DNA from: JBKEDS01 sp047975545
GTDB lineage: Bacteria > Bacteroidota > Bacteroidia > Flavobacteriales > Flavobacteriaceae
DNA: 64,000 bases
NCBI GenBank assembly: GCA_047975545.1
Contig: JBKEDS010000012.1
Location: 1-64,000, forward strand
Direction: 5' to 3'
In this document: piece after piece, positions 15,901-23,538 of the stretch
How the letters are laid out: every line of letters starts with the position of its first letter
Numbering within the stretch: position 1 is the stretch's first letter
Program-made: the position numbers and the translations under genes
The notes under the pieces: generated by a model
Seen by the model: the letters and a program-made list of their open reading frames with translations, nothing else
Database searches by the model: none
Told to the model about the DNA's origin: nothing

Positions 15901-17085
15901 ATGAACTGGAAAAAACAACTATCCGTAGCAGCCTCATTATTTATAGTTGGCACGCAACTTTATGCACAGGACAATCTTATAAACGCCCTAAAAGGAAATG
16001 TTAGCGACAACAGCAAGGAAGGCTTTAGCTTCACCGAAAAAATTAATCTAGCCGCAACCAGCATAAAAAACCAAGGCTCGTCGGGTACGTGCTGGTCGTA
16101 CTCGGGCAATTCGTTTTTGGAATCCGAAATGATACGGATGGGAAAAGAACCTGTTGAAATATCGCAAATTTTTACGGCCTATTTTACCTATTTGGAAAAA
16201 GCAAAAACCTTTGTGCGCCTACATGGCGAACAAGCGCAGGGCGAAGGCGGACAGTTACACGATGTATTGACTATTTTTAGAAAATACGGCGCCGTTCCGC
16301 GTGAAGTGTACACAGGGTTGCGGGACGGGCAAACCCGAAACAATTTTTCGGAAATGAGCAGTATCCTCCATGGCATGAACGAAGGTATCGTAAAAAACAA
16401 ACAACTTACCCCCGTATGGCAAAAGGCCGTTACAGGCGTTATGGATTCTTATTTGGGCACGCCACCGGAAACGTTTAGTTACAGGGGGAAAACCTATACC
16501 CCGCGCACTTGGGCCGACCAAGTTGTGGGCATTAACCCCGACGATTACGTGGGCATTAGCTCCTTTGACGAGTACCCGTACTACAAAACTTTTGTTTTGC
16601 TTATTCCCGACAACTGGTCCTACGAAAGTTTTTACAATGTACAAATGAACGAGCTTACCGATATTATAGACAATGCTTTGGCCTCGGGCTATACCGTAGC
16701 TTGGGCAAGCGATGTTTCGGAAAAATATTTTAGCTGGAAAAACGGGGTTGCCTACGTTCCTACCACGGATATTGCCCAAATGAGTGCCGATGAGCAAAAG
16801 AACATGTTCAACGGTCCCAAGGCCGAAGCCGATATTAGCCCGAAAGAGCGCCAAGAAGCCTTTGACGATTACCGAACCACGGACGACCACGGTATGCACA
16901 TCGTAGGCATTAGCACCGACCAAAACGGCAAGGAATATTATATCGTAAAAAACTCATGGGGCGAAACCAACGATTACAAAGGCTTTATTTACGTAACCAA
17001 GGAATTTGTGCAGTACAAAACCATTTCTATTTTGTTGCACAAAGATGCGGTTCAAAAATCCATAAGAAAAAAAATGGGGATATAG
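15901..17085 (+). CDS. Secreted C1B cysteine peptidase (bleomycin hydrolase / aminopeptidase C type)
   Basis: A papain-like protease of the bleomycin hydrolase subfamily. The catalytic triad is visible: Cys64 in SSGTCWSYSG, His333 in DDHGMHIVG and Asn351 in YIVKNSWGE. Unlike classical cytoplasmic bleomycin hydrolases it has a signal peptide (MNWKKQLSVAASLFIVGTQL, cleaved near YAQ), so it acts in the periplasm or outside. 394 residues is slightly short of the cytosolic enzymes. A barrel protein gene follows 4 bp later, suggesting a paired envelope function. Confidence 0.9.
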   Translation: MNWKKQLSVAASLFIVGTQLYAQDNLINALKGNVSDNSKEGFSFTEKINLAATSIKNQGSSGTCWSYSGNSFLESEMIRMGKEPVEISQIFTAYFTYLEKAKTFVRLHGEQAQGEGGQLHDVLTIFRKYGAVPREVYTGLRDGQTRNNFSEMSSILHGMNEGIVKNKQLTPVWQKAVTGVMDSYLGTPPETFSYRGKTYTPRTWADQVVGINPDDYVGISSFDEYPYYKTFVLLIPDNWSYESFYNVQMNELTDIIDNALASGYTVAWASDVSEKYFSWKNGVAYVPTTDIAQMSADEQKNMFNGPKAEADISPKERQEAFDDYRTTDDHGMHIVGISTDQNGKEYYIVKNSWGETNDYKGFIYVTKEFVQYKTISILLHKDAVQKSIRKKMGI

Positions 17086-17089
17086 CGTA

Positions 17090-17833
17090 ATGCTGCGCAC
17101 GGTACAAAAAATAACAGTTAAAAAAGCAACAATAAACTTGCTTTTTTGGGCATTGCTTTTGGGAAGCCAAACCAGTAATGCCCAAATATTAATATCGTTG
17201 CTCTTTGGCGATAAGCTAAATTCGGGCAAAGTAGAATTTGGTCTCGATGGCGGGCTTGCCGTAAACCAACTATCGGGTATTGATAACGCAAAAGCCTATT
17301 CGTCGTTTAATCTCGGGTTTTATTTCGATTTTAAAATAAAGGAAAACTGGATGCTGCACACGGGCGTTTTGGTAAAATCGGCAATGGGCGCAAAAAACGT
17401 AGCCTATTATTTAAATGAAGACACCGAAACCAATACCCTTTTTTCCGAAGCCAAAGCCGTTAGAAAACTAAACTATTTTAATGTTCCCCTGTACGCAAAA
17501 TATAAAACCAACAAAAATTTATATTTTGAAACCGGCCCGCAAATAGGCTTGTTATACAAGGCCAAGGATATTTTTGAAACAAACAACGCTTCCGGAAACC
17601 GCATAACTTTGGAAAATGCGGTAAAAAACCAATACCATAATATCGATTTGGGCCTAACCGTCGGCATGGGCTATAAACTAATGAAAGGTACGGGCATTAA
17701 CTTGGGCGTTCGGTACTATTTGGGCCTTTTAAATATTTCGAAAAACGAAGCTAACAAACAACATAACCGCACGTTTTACCTTTATGCAGGTATTCCTATT
17801 GGGGCAGGAAAAAGCAAGGCTAATAAAAACTAA
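17090..17833 (+). CDS. Outer membrane beta-barrel protein
   Basis: The 247-residue product has a basic N-terminus, a hydrophobic signal (INLLFWALLLGSQTSNAQ) and a barrel of alternating strands with a porin-like motif EFGLDGGLAVNQLSG and YFETGPQIGLLYKAK. It resembles the PorT / outer membrane beta-barrel family but is not close enough to name. The gene starts 4 bp after the peptidase gene, so both are likely co-translated. Confidence 0.75.
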   Translation: MLRTVQKITVKKATINLLFWALLLGSQTSNAQILISLLFGDKLNSGKVEFGLDGGLAVNQLSGIDNAKAYSSFNLGFYFDFKIKENWMLHTGVLVKSAMGAKNVAYYLNEDTETNTLFSEAKAVRKLNYFNVPLYAKYKTNKNLYFETGPQIGLLYKAKDIFETNNASGNRITLENAVKNQYHNIDLGLTVGMGYKLMKGTGINLGVRYYLGLLNISKNEANKQHNRTFYLYAGIPIGAGKSKANKN

Positions 17834-18028
17834 AAACAAACCTTGCGCTTTTACGTTTTCGCACAGATTAAATACTCCAAAAACAAGTTCGGCCTAAAAA
17901 CGTGACCTTTTTAATCTTTTAGAGTCTTAAAAAAGATGAACAAAAATTAATTTAAAAAATATTGTAACATTTTTTTGCGTTATTACGTATAACCACTGAA
18001 TTGCGTTATTCATTATAAATTTATTTAC

Positions 18029-18034
18029 AGGAGA
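18029..18034 (+). promoter_or_regulatory. Shine-Dalgarno sequence before the primary sigma gene
   Basis: AGGAGA ends 7 bp before the ATG at 18042. A good Shine-Dalgarno match is unusual in this window; most genes here have an A-rich leader instead. The 200-bp gap upstream is AT-rich and shows no other feature. Confidence 0.5.
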
Positions 18035-18041
18035 ACATTAA

Positions 18042-18905
18042 ATGAGACAACTTAAAATTACGAAGCAGGTTACCAACAGGGAAACGGCTTCGTTGGACAA
18101 ATATCTTCAAGAAATAGGAAAAGTTGACTTAATTACCGCAGACGAAGAAGTAGAATTGGCACAGCGTATAAAAGCCGGGGACCAAGTGGCTTTAGAAAAA
18201 TTAACCAAAGCCAATTTACGTTTTGTAGTGTCGGTAGCTAAGCAATACCAAAACCAAGGTTTAACCCTGCCCGATTTAATAAACGAGGGCAATTTGGGCT
18301 TAATCAAGGCCGCACAGCGCTTTGACGAAACCCGTGGTTTTAAATTTATATCGTATGCCGTTTGGTGGATTCGCCAATCGATTCTTCAGGCCTTGGCCGA
18401 GCAATCGCGTATCGTGCGCCTGCCTTTGAACAAAATTGGCTCGATTAACAAAATAAACAAAACCTTTGCCTTTTTGGAGCAAAGCCACGAACGCCCACCA
18501 AGTGCCGAGGAAATAGCCAAGGAACTGGACATGACCATTAACGATGTTAAGGAATCGATGAAAAATTCCGGGCGCCACGTTAGTATGGATGCCCCTTTGG
18601 TGGAGGGCGAGGACTCCAACCTTTACGACGTACTAAACAGCGGCGAATCGCCAAACCCCGATAAGGAGTTGTTGCACGAATCGTTGCGTACCGAAATAGA
18701 ACGTGCCTTAGAAACCTTAACCCCCCGTGAGGCCGATGTTATCCGCCTATACTTTGGGCTGGGCAACCAACACCCCATGACCCTTGAGGAAATTGGCGAA
18801 ACCTTCGATTTAACCCGTGAGCGCGTACGCCAAATTAAGGAAAAAGCCATTAGGCGCTTAAAACACACCTCAAGAAGCAAAATATTAAAAACATATTTAG
18901 GTTAG
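18042..18905 (+). CDS. rpoD: Primary RNA polymerase sigma factor
   Basis: The 287-residue sigma-70 protein has all four helical regions: 1.2 (SLDKYLQEIGKVDLITADEE), 2.1-2.4 (ANLRFVVSVAKQYQNQGL, then GFKFISYAVWWIRQSI), 3 and 4.2 (MTLEEIGETFDLTRERVRQI). It lacks region 1.1, as is normal for the housekeeping sigma of Bacteroidota, which reads TTG/TAnnTTTG promoters such as those marked in this window. It stands alone with a terminator. Confidence 0.95.
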   Translation: MRQLKITKQVTNRETASLDKYLQEIGKVDLITADEEVELAQRIKAGDQVALEKLTKANLRFVVSVAKQYQNQGLTLPDLINEGNLGLIKAAQRFDETRGFKFISYAVWWIRQSILQALAEQSRIVRLPLNKIGSINKINKTFAFLEQSHERPPSAEEIAKELDMTINDVKESMKNSGRHVSMDAPLVEGEDSNLYDVLNSGESPNPDKELLHESLRTEIERALETLTPREADVIRLYFGLGNQHPMTLEEIGETFDLTRERVRQIKEKAIRRLKHTSRSKILKTYLG

Positions 18906-18980
18906 TAAAAACTAAATTTTACGACTAAATAACCGTAACAACAGTTACAAAACATAACTGTTCGTTTTTTGATTGATGAA

Positions 18981-19012
18981 AAGCCCTCGGAGTGATGACC
19001 GGGGGTTTGTTT
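18981..19012 (+). terminator. Intrinsic terminator of the sigma factor gene
   Basis: AAGCCCTCGG (18981-18990) pairs with CCGGGGGTTT (18999-19008), including two GT pairs, across an 8-base loop. It is followed by GTTTTA, 75 bp after the stop codon. Confidence 0.75.
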
Positions 19013-19032
19013 TATACTTCTTTTGTTTTTGT

Positions 19033-19084
19033 CACTAATACACGAATATTTTTCTAAAAACACGTTATAATATCCGTGTTAGTG
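19033..19084. repeat. Inverted repeat upstream of the STAS/HATPase module
   Basis: CACTAATACACGAATATT (19033-19050) is nearly complementary to AATATCCGTGTTAGTG (19069-19084), with two unpaired bases. It lies between the sigma factor terminator and the first module gene (start 19156). It could be an operator, an RNA hairpin or a remnant of a repeat; nothing else is seen in the 250-bp gap. Confidence 0.5.
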
Positions 19085-19155
19085 GCTTAAAACATTTTTA
19101 GATACTAAAAGTCTTGCACTGAAAGCGCATCGTTTTCAACTAACGCCCGTGACTA

Positions 19156-20041
19156 ATGAAAAACCTCACATTAAAAGTTCCTTCTTCCCAAAAAGCCGAT
19201 GATTGGTTTCATTTTATTCGAGAAAGTTTAGCTATTACAGAAGAAATAAACCTACTGGTCGTAGACTTTAACGAAGTTAAATTTATGGATACCGACGATT
19301 TTGTCGTCTTAGCTTGTTTAATCGAAAGTTTTTACATTAAGGGCTGGCTGTGACATTAAATTTATTGGAGGGACTGAAGGGTTCAACAATCATTTGTTCA
19401 ATATTAAGTTTAAAGAATACTGGAAAAAAGGATTCGGCAGGGACAAATTCACATTATCCTACAATCAAACAACACTTTGTTTATGGAAAATATCTGAAAA
19501 CATGATTTATTCCTATTCAATGTATGCCCTCCAATACTTTGAAAGATTTGCCAAAAACAAAGATTTAATTCCACTGGCCTCGAATATGGATGAAGTTTTC
19601 AACAATATTTTTGATCATTCAAGGTCGTCCGTAACGGGCTATATAATAACCCAATACTACCCAAAAAACAATAAATTATCATTTTCTGTATGCGATTTTG
19701 GAATAGGCATCCCCACTTCAATAAAAGAATCAAATATAGCAAAACACAAAACTGATTTTGAAGATTGGAAAGCCATTCTTAAGTCTCTTGAAAAAGGTTT
19801 TTCTATCAATTCTACCCCAAGAAACCGCGGATTTGGGCTAAATAATATTCTTGAATTTACAGAAAATTCAAATGGCAAATTACTTATTATTTCGAATAAC
19901 GGAATAGTGGAAAAAAAAGCCGGAGAAATGTATCTTGCAGGAAACAATGGCTTCAATTTTTCAGGAACCTTAATCAAAGTTGAAATCGATTTAAATGCCC
20001 TTGACGAAAAAGACGATACAGACCAAATATTCGATTTTTAA
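19156..20041 (+). pseudogene. STAS-like / histidine-kinase-like ATPase protein, interrupted by a frameshift
   Basis: The first part (19156-19353, 65 codons) has a STAS-like pattern (INLLVVDFNEVKFMDTDDFV) and ends at TGA. The frame then continues one register over, through GCDIKFIGGTEGFNN, into 19394-20041. That second part carries the HATPase boxes: SNMDEVFNNIFDHS (N box), VCDFGIGIP (G1) and RNRGFGLNNI (G2). The break is a tandem GGCTGGCT (19342-19349); removing one GGCT restores a single frame of about 293 residues. Such STAS-ATPase proteins resemble RsbW-type switch kinases. The shift could be mutation, a reversible slippage site or a sequencing error. Codon use is more AT-rich than in the neighbours. 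Confidence 0.72.
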
Positions 20042-20109
20042 TTTTTTTTGTATCTTTATTGTGTAGTTTTGCACAGTATTTGAATGTTTACACATAAAAC
20101 ATACTCCCA

Positions 20110-20403
20110 ATGAAAACTTTGATATTAAAAAATATCGTAAAAAATTCAGGTTCTAATGAGCAAGGGGCAGTTCTATTTCATCATTTACAGGATGCTTATT
20201 TAAATAAGGACACCCTGATTTTACATGTTGACTCTAGTTTATCAATGTCATCGTCCTTTTTAAATTCTTCGATGGGATTGTTCCTTGACAAATATGGGCT
20301 TAATAATTTCAAACAAACCGTTAAATTTAAAGGCTCCCGAAATCAGTTTTTCAGGTTGTCGGACTACATAAACAAATACGGTACTTTATACCCCATTAAT
20401 TAA
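20110..20403 (+). CDS. DUF4325 STAS-like protein
   Basis: The 97-residue protein has the DUF4325 signature, with VDSSLSMSSSFLNSSMGLFL and LNNFKQTVKFKGS. DUF4325 is described as STAS-like and is often encoded next to an HATPase gene; here it follows the frameshifted one by 68 bp. By analogy with anti-sigma and anti-anti-sigma pairs, it may be the partner bound or modified by the ATPase. That is inference; no target is known. The upstream gap is AT-rich with no clear terminator. Confidence 0.8.
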   Translation: MKTLILKNIVKNSGSNEQGAVLFHHLQDAYLNKDTLILHVDSSLSMSSSFLNSSMGLFLDKYGLNNFKQTVKFKGSRNQFFRLSDYINKYGTLYPIN

Positions 20404-20486
20404 GCCTATTAATAAATTTTGCAAACGCCTCCCCCTCATGCTTGTTTTATTTTTTTTGTAAGCGAACAAGCTCAATAAGTCTTTTA

Positions 20487-20494
20487 TATATTTG
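20487..20494 (+). promoter_or_regulatory. Bacteroidota -7 promoter motif for rpe
   Basis: TATATTTG, an exact TAnnTTTG match, 20 bp before the ATG at 20514. It lies inside the longer frame that begins at 20442, so that longer frame is rejected. Confidence 0.55.
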
Positions 20495-20513
20495 CAAAAA
20501 CCAAAACCACAAC

Positions 20514-21176
20514 ATGAACTCCAAAATAATAGCACCTTCGTTACTGGCGGCCGATTTTGCCAACCTGCAACGCGATATAGAAATGGTTAACAACAGCGAA
20601 GCAGATTGGTTTCATATCGATGTCATGGACGGGCATTTTGTACCCAACATATCCTATGGCATGCCCGTTATAGAAGCCATAAAAAAACACGCCACAAAAC
20701 CCTTGGACGTTCATTTAATGATTGAGAAACCCGAACGCTACATTGAAGAATTTGCCCGTATTGGTGCCAATATTATTACGGTGCACTACGAATCGACCGT
20801 GCATTTGCACCGCACCCTAACCCAAATTGAAAATGCGGGGTGCAAGGCCGGGGTTGTTTTAAATTTAACCACGCCCATATCGGTCTTGGAAGATATTTTG
20901 CCCAAATGCTATATGGTACTGCTTATGTCCATAAACCCGGGTTTTGGCGGGCAGCAGTTTGAGGACATAACCTATAACCGTATAAAAAAACTACGGCAAA
21001 TGGCCAATACGCAAGGCTTAAACACCCGAATTGAAATCGATGGCGGCGTTACCGACAAAAACATAAAACAACTGGCCAACGCTGGTGCGGACACCTTTGT
21101 TGCCGGAAGCTATATTTTTAAAAGCCAAAACCAAAAGGAAACCATAAAGGATTTAAAAGCCTTAGCCAACACCTAA
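20514..21176 (+). CDS. rpe: Ribulose-phosphate 3-epimerase
   Basis: Interconverts ribulose 5-phosphate and xylulose 5-phosphate in the pentose phosphate pathway. The TIM-barrel motifs are all present: IAPSLLAADFANL, HIDVMDGHFVPNIS (metal histidine and aspartate), DVHLMI, VHYEST, MSINPGFGGQ and IEIDGGV. From 20514 the length is 220 residues, usual for the family. It converges with the CBS gene and the two stop regions overlap by 4 bp. It could help route arabinose-derived pentoses from the nearby polysaccharide locus. Confidence 0.95.
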   Translation: MNSKIIAPSLLAADFANLQRDIEMVNNSEADWFHIDVMDGHFVPNISYGMPVIEAIKKHATKPLDVHLMIEKPERYIEEFARIGANIITVHYESTVHLHRTLTQIENAGCKAGVVLNLTTPISVLEDILPKCYMVLLMSINPGFGGQQFEDITYNRIKKLRQMANTQGLNTRIEIDGGVTDKNIKQLANAGADTFVAGSYIFKSQNQKETIKDLKALANT

Positions 21177-21589
21177 TACTGCGTACTAAAATAATTAAGC
21201 AAATCGCGGGTGGTAACAATACCCACCAAAATACCCTCGTCTACAACGGGAAGGGCATGAAACTCGCGTTTCGATAAAATCTCAGAGGCTTTTCTAATCG
21301 TGGTGCTACTGGGAATAGCTATAATATCCCGTGACATAACCTGTTCTATGGTAAAGTTGTTTTTTACCGTAACATGGATGGAATTACCGTCCTCGCCCGT
21401 TTCGGCCGTGCTTATCTTTAATAAATCGGCAAAACTTAGCATGCCTATAACCACATCGGAACTTACAACCGGAATATGCTTTATTCTATATTTATTGAAA
21501 AGCATATCGGCACGCTCTAAATCGTCCGAGCGTTTTAAGGCTACAATGCTTTTGCTCATAATATCTGAAACTGGTGGTGAATACTTCAT
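21173..21589 (-). CDS. CBS-domain pair protein, copy 1
   Basis: Two CBS repeats fill the protein: MSKSIVALKRSDDLERADML with IKHIPVVSSDVVIGMLSFADL, then MSRDIIAIPSSTTIRKASEI with FHALPVVDEGILVGIVTTRDL. CBS pairs bind adenosine nucleotides and sense energy state. The start MKYSPPVSD (21589) is preferred over an upstream hydrophobic extension to 21622. It is a paralogue of the next gene, in tandem on the same strand. Confidence 0.88.
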   Translation of the reverse strand: MKYSPPVSDIMSKSIVALKRSDDLERADMLFNKYRIKHIPVVSSDVVIGMLSFADLLKISTAETGEDGNSIHVTVKNNFTIEQVMSRDIIAIPSSTTIRKASEILSKREFHALPVVDEGILVGIVTTRDLLNYFSTQY

Positions 21590-21680
21590 AATACAACGTT
21601 TAACGATGATTAAAATTAACAATAAGAAATATACGATATTATGACGAATATCAGTTTATAAAAATGGGTTTAATTTAATG

Positions 21681-22097
21681 CTACAACTTGGTTAGCAAAT
21701 ATTTTATCATATCGGTTGTGGTAACAATACCAACCAAAGCATTATTGTTTACAACGGGCAGGGCATGAAATTCGTTTTCGGCAAATATTTTGGCCGCTTC
21801 CCTAATGGAGTTAGAAGCCGAAACGGTTACAATATTATCCGTCATAACTTGACTAATATTGAACATTTTATAAATTAAAGCATCGGCATTGGAGTTTTCA
21901 TCGGCAATATCGACAAAACTAAGGCGTTTTAAATCGTTATAACTTAACATGCCCACTACGGCATTGCCCGAAACCACGGGAATATGCCTTATTTTGTTTT
22001 TTTTGAATAGATGCTCTGCGTGTTCTAAAGTGTCTTTCTTTTTTAACGTAACTACCGGAGCGGTCATAATCGTGGATACGGAATTGTGGTGTGGCAT
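21681..22097 (-). CDS. CBS-domain pair protein, copy 2
   Basis: The 138-residue paralogue of the preceding gene has the same layout: MTAPVVTLKKKDTLEHAEHL with IRHIPVVSGNAVVGMLSYNDL, then MTDNIVTVSASNSIREAAKI with FHALPVVNNNALVGIVTTTDM. About half of the aligned residues look identical to copy 1 by eye, so a duplication is likely. It is probably first in the two-gene unit. Binds nucleotides by family; role unknown. Confidence 0.88.
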   Translation of the reverse strand: MPHHNSVSTIMTAPVVTLKKKDTLEHAEHLFKKNKIRHIPVVSGNAVVGMLSYNDLKRLSFVDIADENSNADALIYKMFNISQVMTDNIVTVSASNSIREAAKIFAENEFHALPVVNNNALVGIVTTTDMIKYLLTKL

Positions 22098-22176
22098 AAC
22101 CTTGTGTTTTTAATTTCTCTTTAAATTTAGCCAACAATACGGTTATGGCGAATGACAAATGTCATGCTTCAACATT

Positions 22177-22209
22177 AAAAAACCCCAACACAGAGGTATT
22201 GGGGTTTTT
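22177..22209 (-). terminator. Terminator at the end of the arabinan locus
   Basis: AAAAAACCCCAA (22177-22188) and TTGGGGTTTTT (22199-22209) form an 11-bp stem with a 10-base loop. It lies about 70 bp beyond the galM stop in the minus direction and reads as T-rich on both strands, so it can work for either. Confidence 0.85.
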
Positions 22210-22226
22210 ATATGGATTATGATGAT

Positions 22227-22277
22227 TGTGGCTTCGACAAGCTCAGCCACCATTTTCGATAGGTTCGGCCACCGTTT
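22227..22277. repeat. Intergenic repeat gtggcttcgacaagctcagcc
   Basis: GTGGCTTCGACAAGCTCAGC followed by CACC, and then a second, degenerate unit (GGTTCGGCCACCG), fold as a short stem (GTGGCT with AGCCAC). A close copy lies at 48324-48347 beside tRNA-Arg. I remember this motif as widespread in flavobacterial intergenic DNA. Confidence 0.55.
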
Positions 22278-22280
22278 ATA

Positions 22281-23462
22281 TTACCTTGCGGAAAATTTAA
22301 ATATGGTTTCTGTTTTGTACGTTTCGCCCGGATTTAGCACCGCCGACGGGAAATGAGCTTGGTTTGGCGAATCGGGGTAGTGCTCGGTTTCCAAACAAAA
22401 CCCTGTTCTATGCTCGTGTTTTCCTCCGTTTTTGGATGGCAATGTGCCATCTAAAAAATTTCCGGTATACAGTTGGATACCGGGCTCGTTGGTTAATACT
22501 TCCAGCACACGGCCACTATCTTTATCGTAGGCTGTTGCGGCCAAACGTACGCCCTCGTTTTGGTTGTTTAGCACCCAGCAGTGGTCGTATCCTAAGCCTC
22601 GTTTTAACTGGACATGGTTGGCTTCAATATCCCGCCCAATGGTTTTAGCGGTTCTAAAATCGAAGGGAGTGCCTTCAACCGTAGCCAATTCGCCCGTAGG
22701 AATTAGGGTTTCGTTTACCGGAACAAAAGCATCGGCGTTTAAGGTTAATTCGTGGTTTAAGATGGTTTTTGAAGTATCGCCCGTAAGGTTAAAATAGGTA
22801 TGCTGTGTTAAGTTTACAAGGGTAGGCTTGTCGGTTGTGGCTTCGTAATAAACTTTTAGCATATTATTATTATCAAGGGTATAGGTTACTTTGGTTTGTA
22901 AATTTCCGGGGTAGCCTTCTTCCATGTCCCGGCTTAAATACGATAGCACTAAGGACGCCGTACTATCGGTTAATGTTTCGGCAGCATCCCAAACCACTTT
23001 ATCAAAACCTTTTACGCCACCATGTAAATGATTTGGCCCGTCGTTGGTGGCCAAGGTGTATTCGGTATTGTTTAAAGTAAATTTACCTTTTGCAATTCGG
23101 TTTCCGTAACGCCCAATTAAAGCGCCAAAAAAGGTGGGATTGGTTTCGTAAGGTTTTAAGGTTTCGTAGCCCAAAACAATATCTTGATAGTTTCCGTTTC
23201 GGTCGGGCGCCGTCCAATGCGTAATAATACCGCCCAAGGTGATGATGCTTACGGACATTCCCATTTTGTTTTTTAAGACGTACTGGTCTACGGCAATGTT
23301 ATCGGTTGTTGCTCCAAAAGGCACCTTGGTAATATTTACCAATTTTTCGGGAGCTTTCACTTTTTCTTCATTCATTTTCTTTTCATTTTTGCATTGTACA
23401 TTTAGTAATACCACACCCGCCAACAAGAAAAAGCAAAGACCTGCTTTTAAAATATTTTTCAT
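22281..23462 (-). CDS. galM: Lipoprotein aldose 1-epimerase (galactose mutarotase family)
   Basis: Interconverts the alpha and beta anomers of sugars. The family motifs are GALIGRYGNRIAKGKF, GPNHLHGGVKGFDKVVW (catalytic His), LTQHTYFNL, YDHCWVL and GIQLYTGNF, with the catalytic Glu in FCLETEHYPDSPNQ. It begins with a lipoprotein signal (LLAGVVLLNVQC, Cys24), so it is anchored in the periplasm or outer membrane. It is the last gene of the arabinan locus and probably acts on released arabinose or galactose. Confidence 0.92.
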   Translation of the reverse strand: MKNILKAGLCFFLLAGVVLLNVQCKNEKKMNEEKVKAPEKLVNITKVPFGATTDNIAVDQYVLKNKMGMSVSIITLGGIITHWTAPDRNGNYQDIVLGYETLKPYETNPTFFGALIGRYGNRIAKGKFTLNNTEYTLATNDGPNHLHGGVKGFDKVVWDAAETLTDSTASLVLSYLSRDMEEGYPGNLQTKVTYTLDNNNMLKVYYEATTDKPTLVNLTQHTYFNLTGDTSKTILNHELTLNADAFVPVNETLIPTGELATVEGTPFDFRTAKTIGRDIEANHVQLKRGLGYDHCWVLNNQNEGVRLAATAYDKDSGRVLEVLTNEPGIQLYTGNFLDGTLPSKNGGKHEHRTGFCLETEHYPDSPNQAHFPSAVLNPGETYKTETIFKFSAR

Positions 23463-23538
23463 ATTGATTTTTAATTAGTTAATACCTATTTAGTTTTTAA
23501 AGCATAAAGCTAATCATTTTTAATTGTCAAAACAACAC

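Noticed and set aside
16255..16923. 222-codon open frame on the minus strand inside the C1B peptidase gene
   Set aside because: It is a shadow of the peptidase, which has an intact catalytic triad and signal peptide in the plus frame; the minus frame has no recognisable motif.
20442..20513. 24-codon N-terminal extension of rpe
   Set aside because: The promoter motif at 20487 falls inside it and the family N-terminus begins at 20514.
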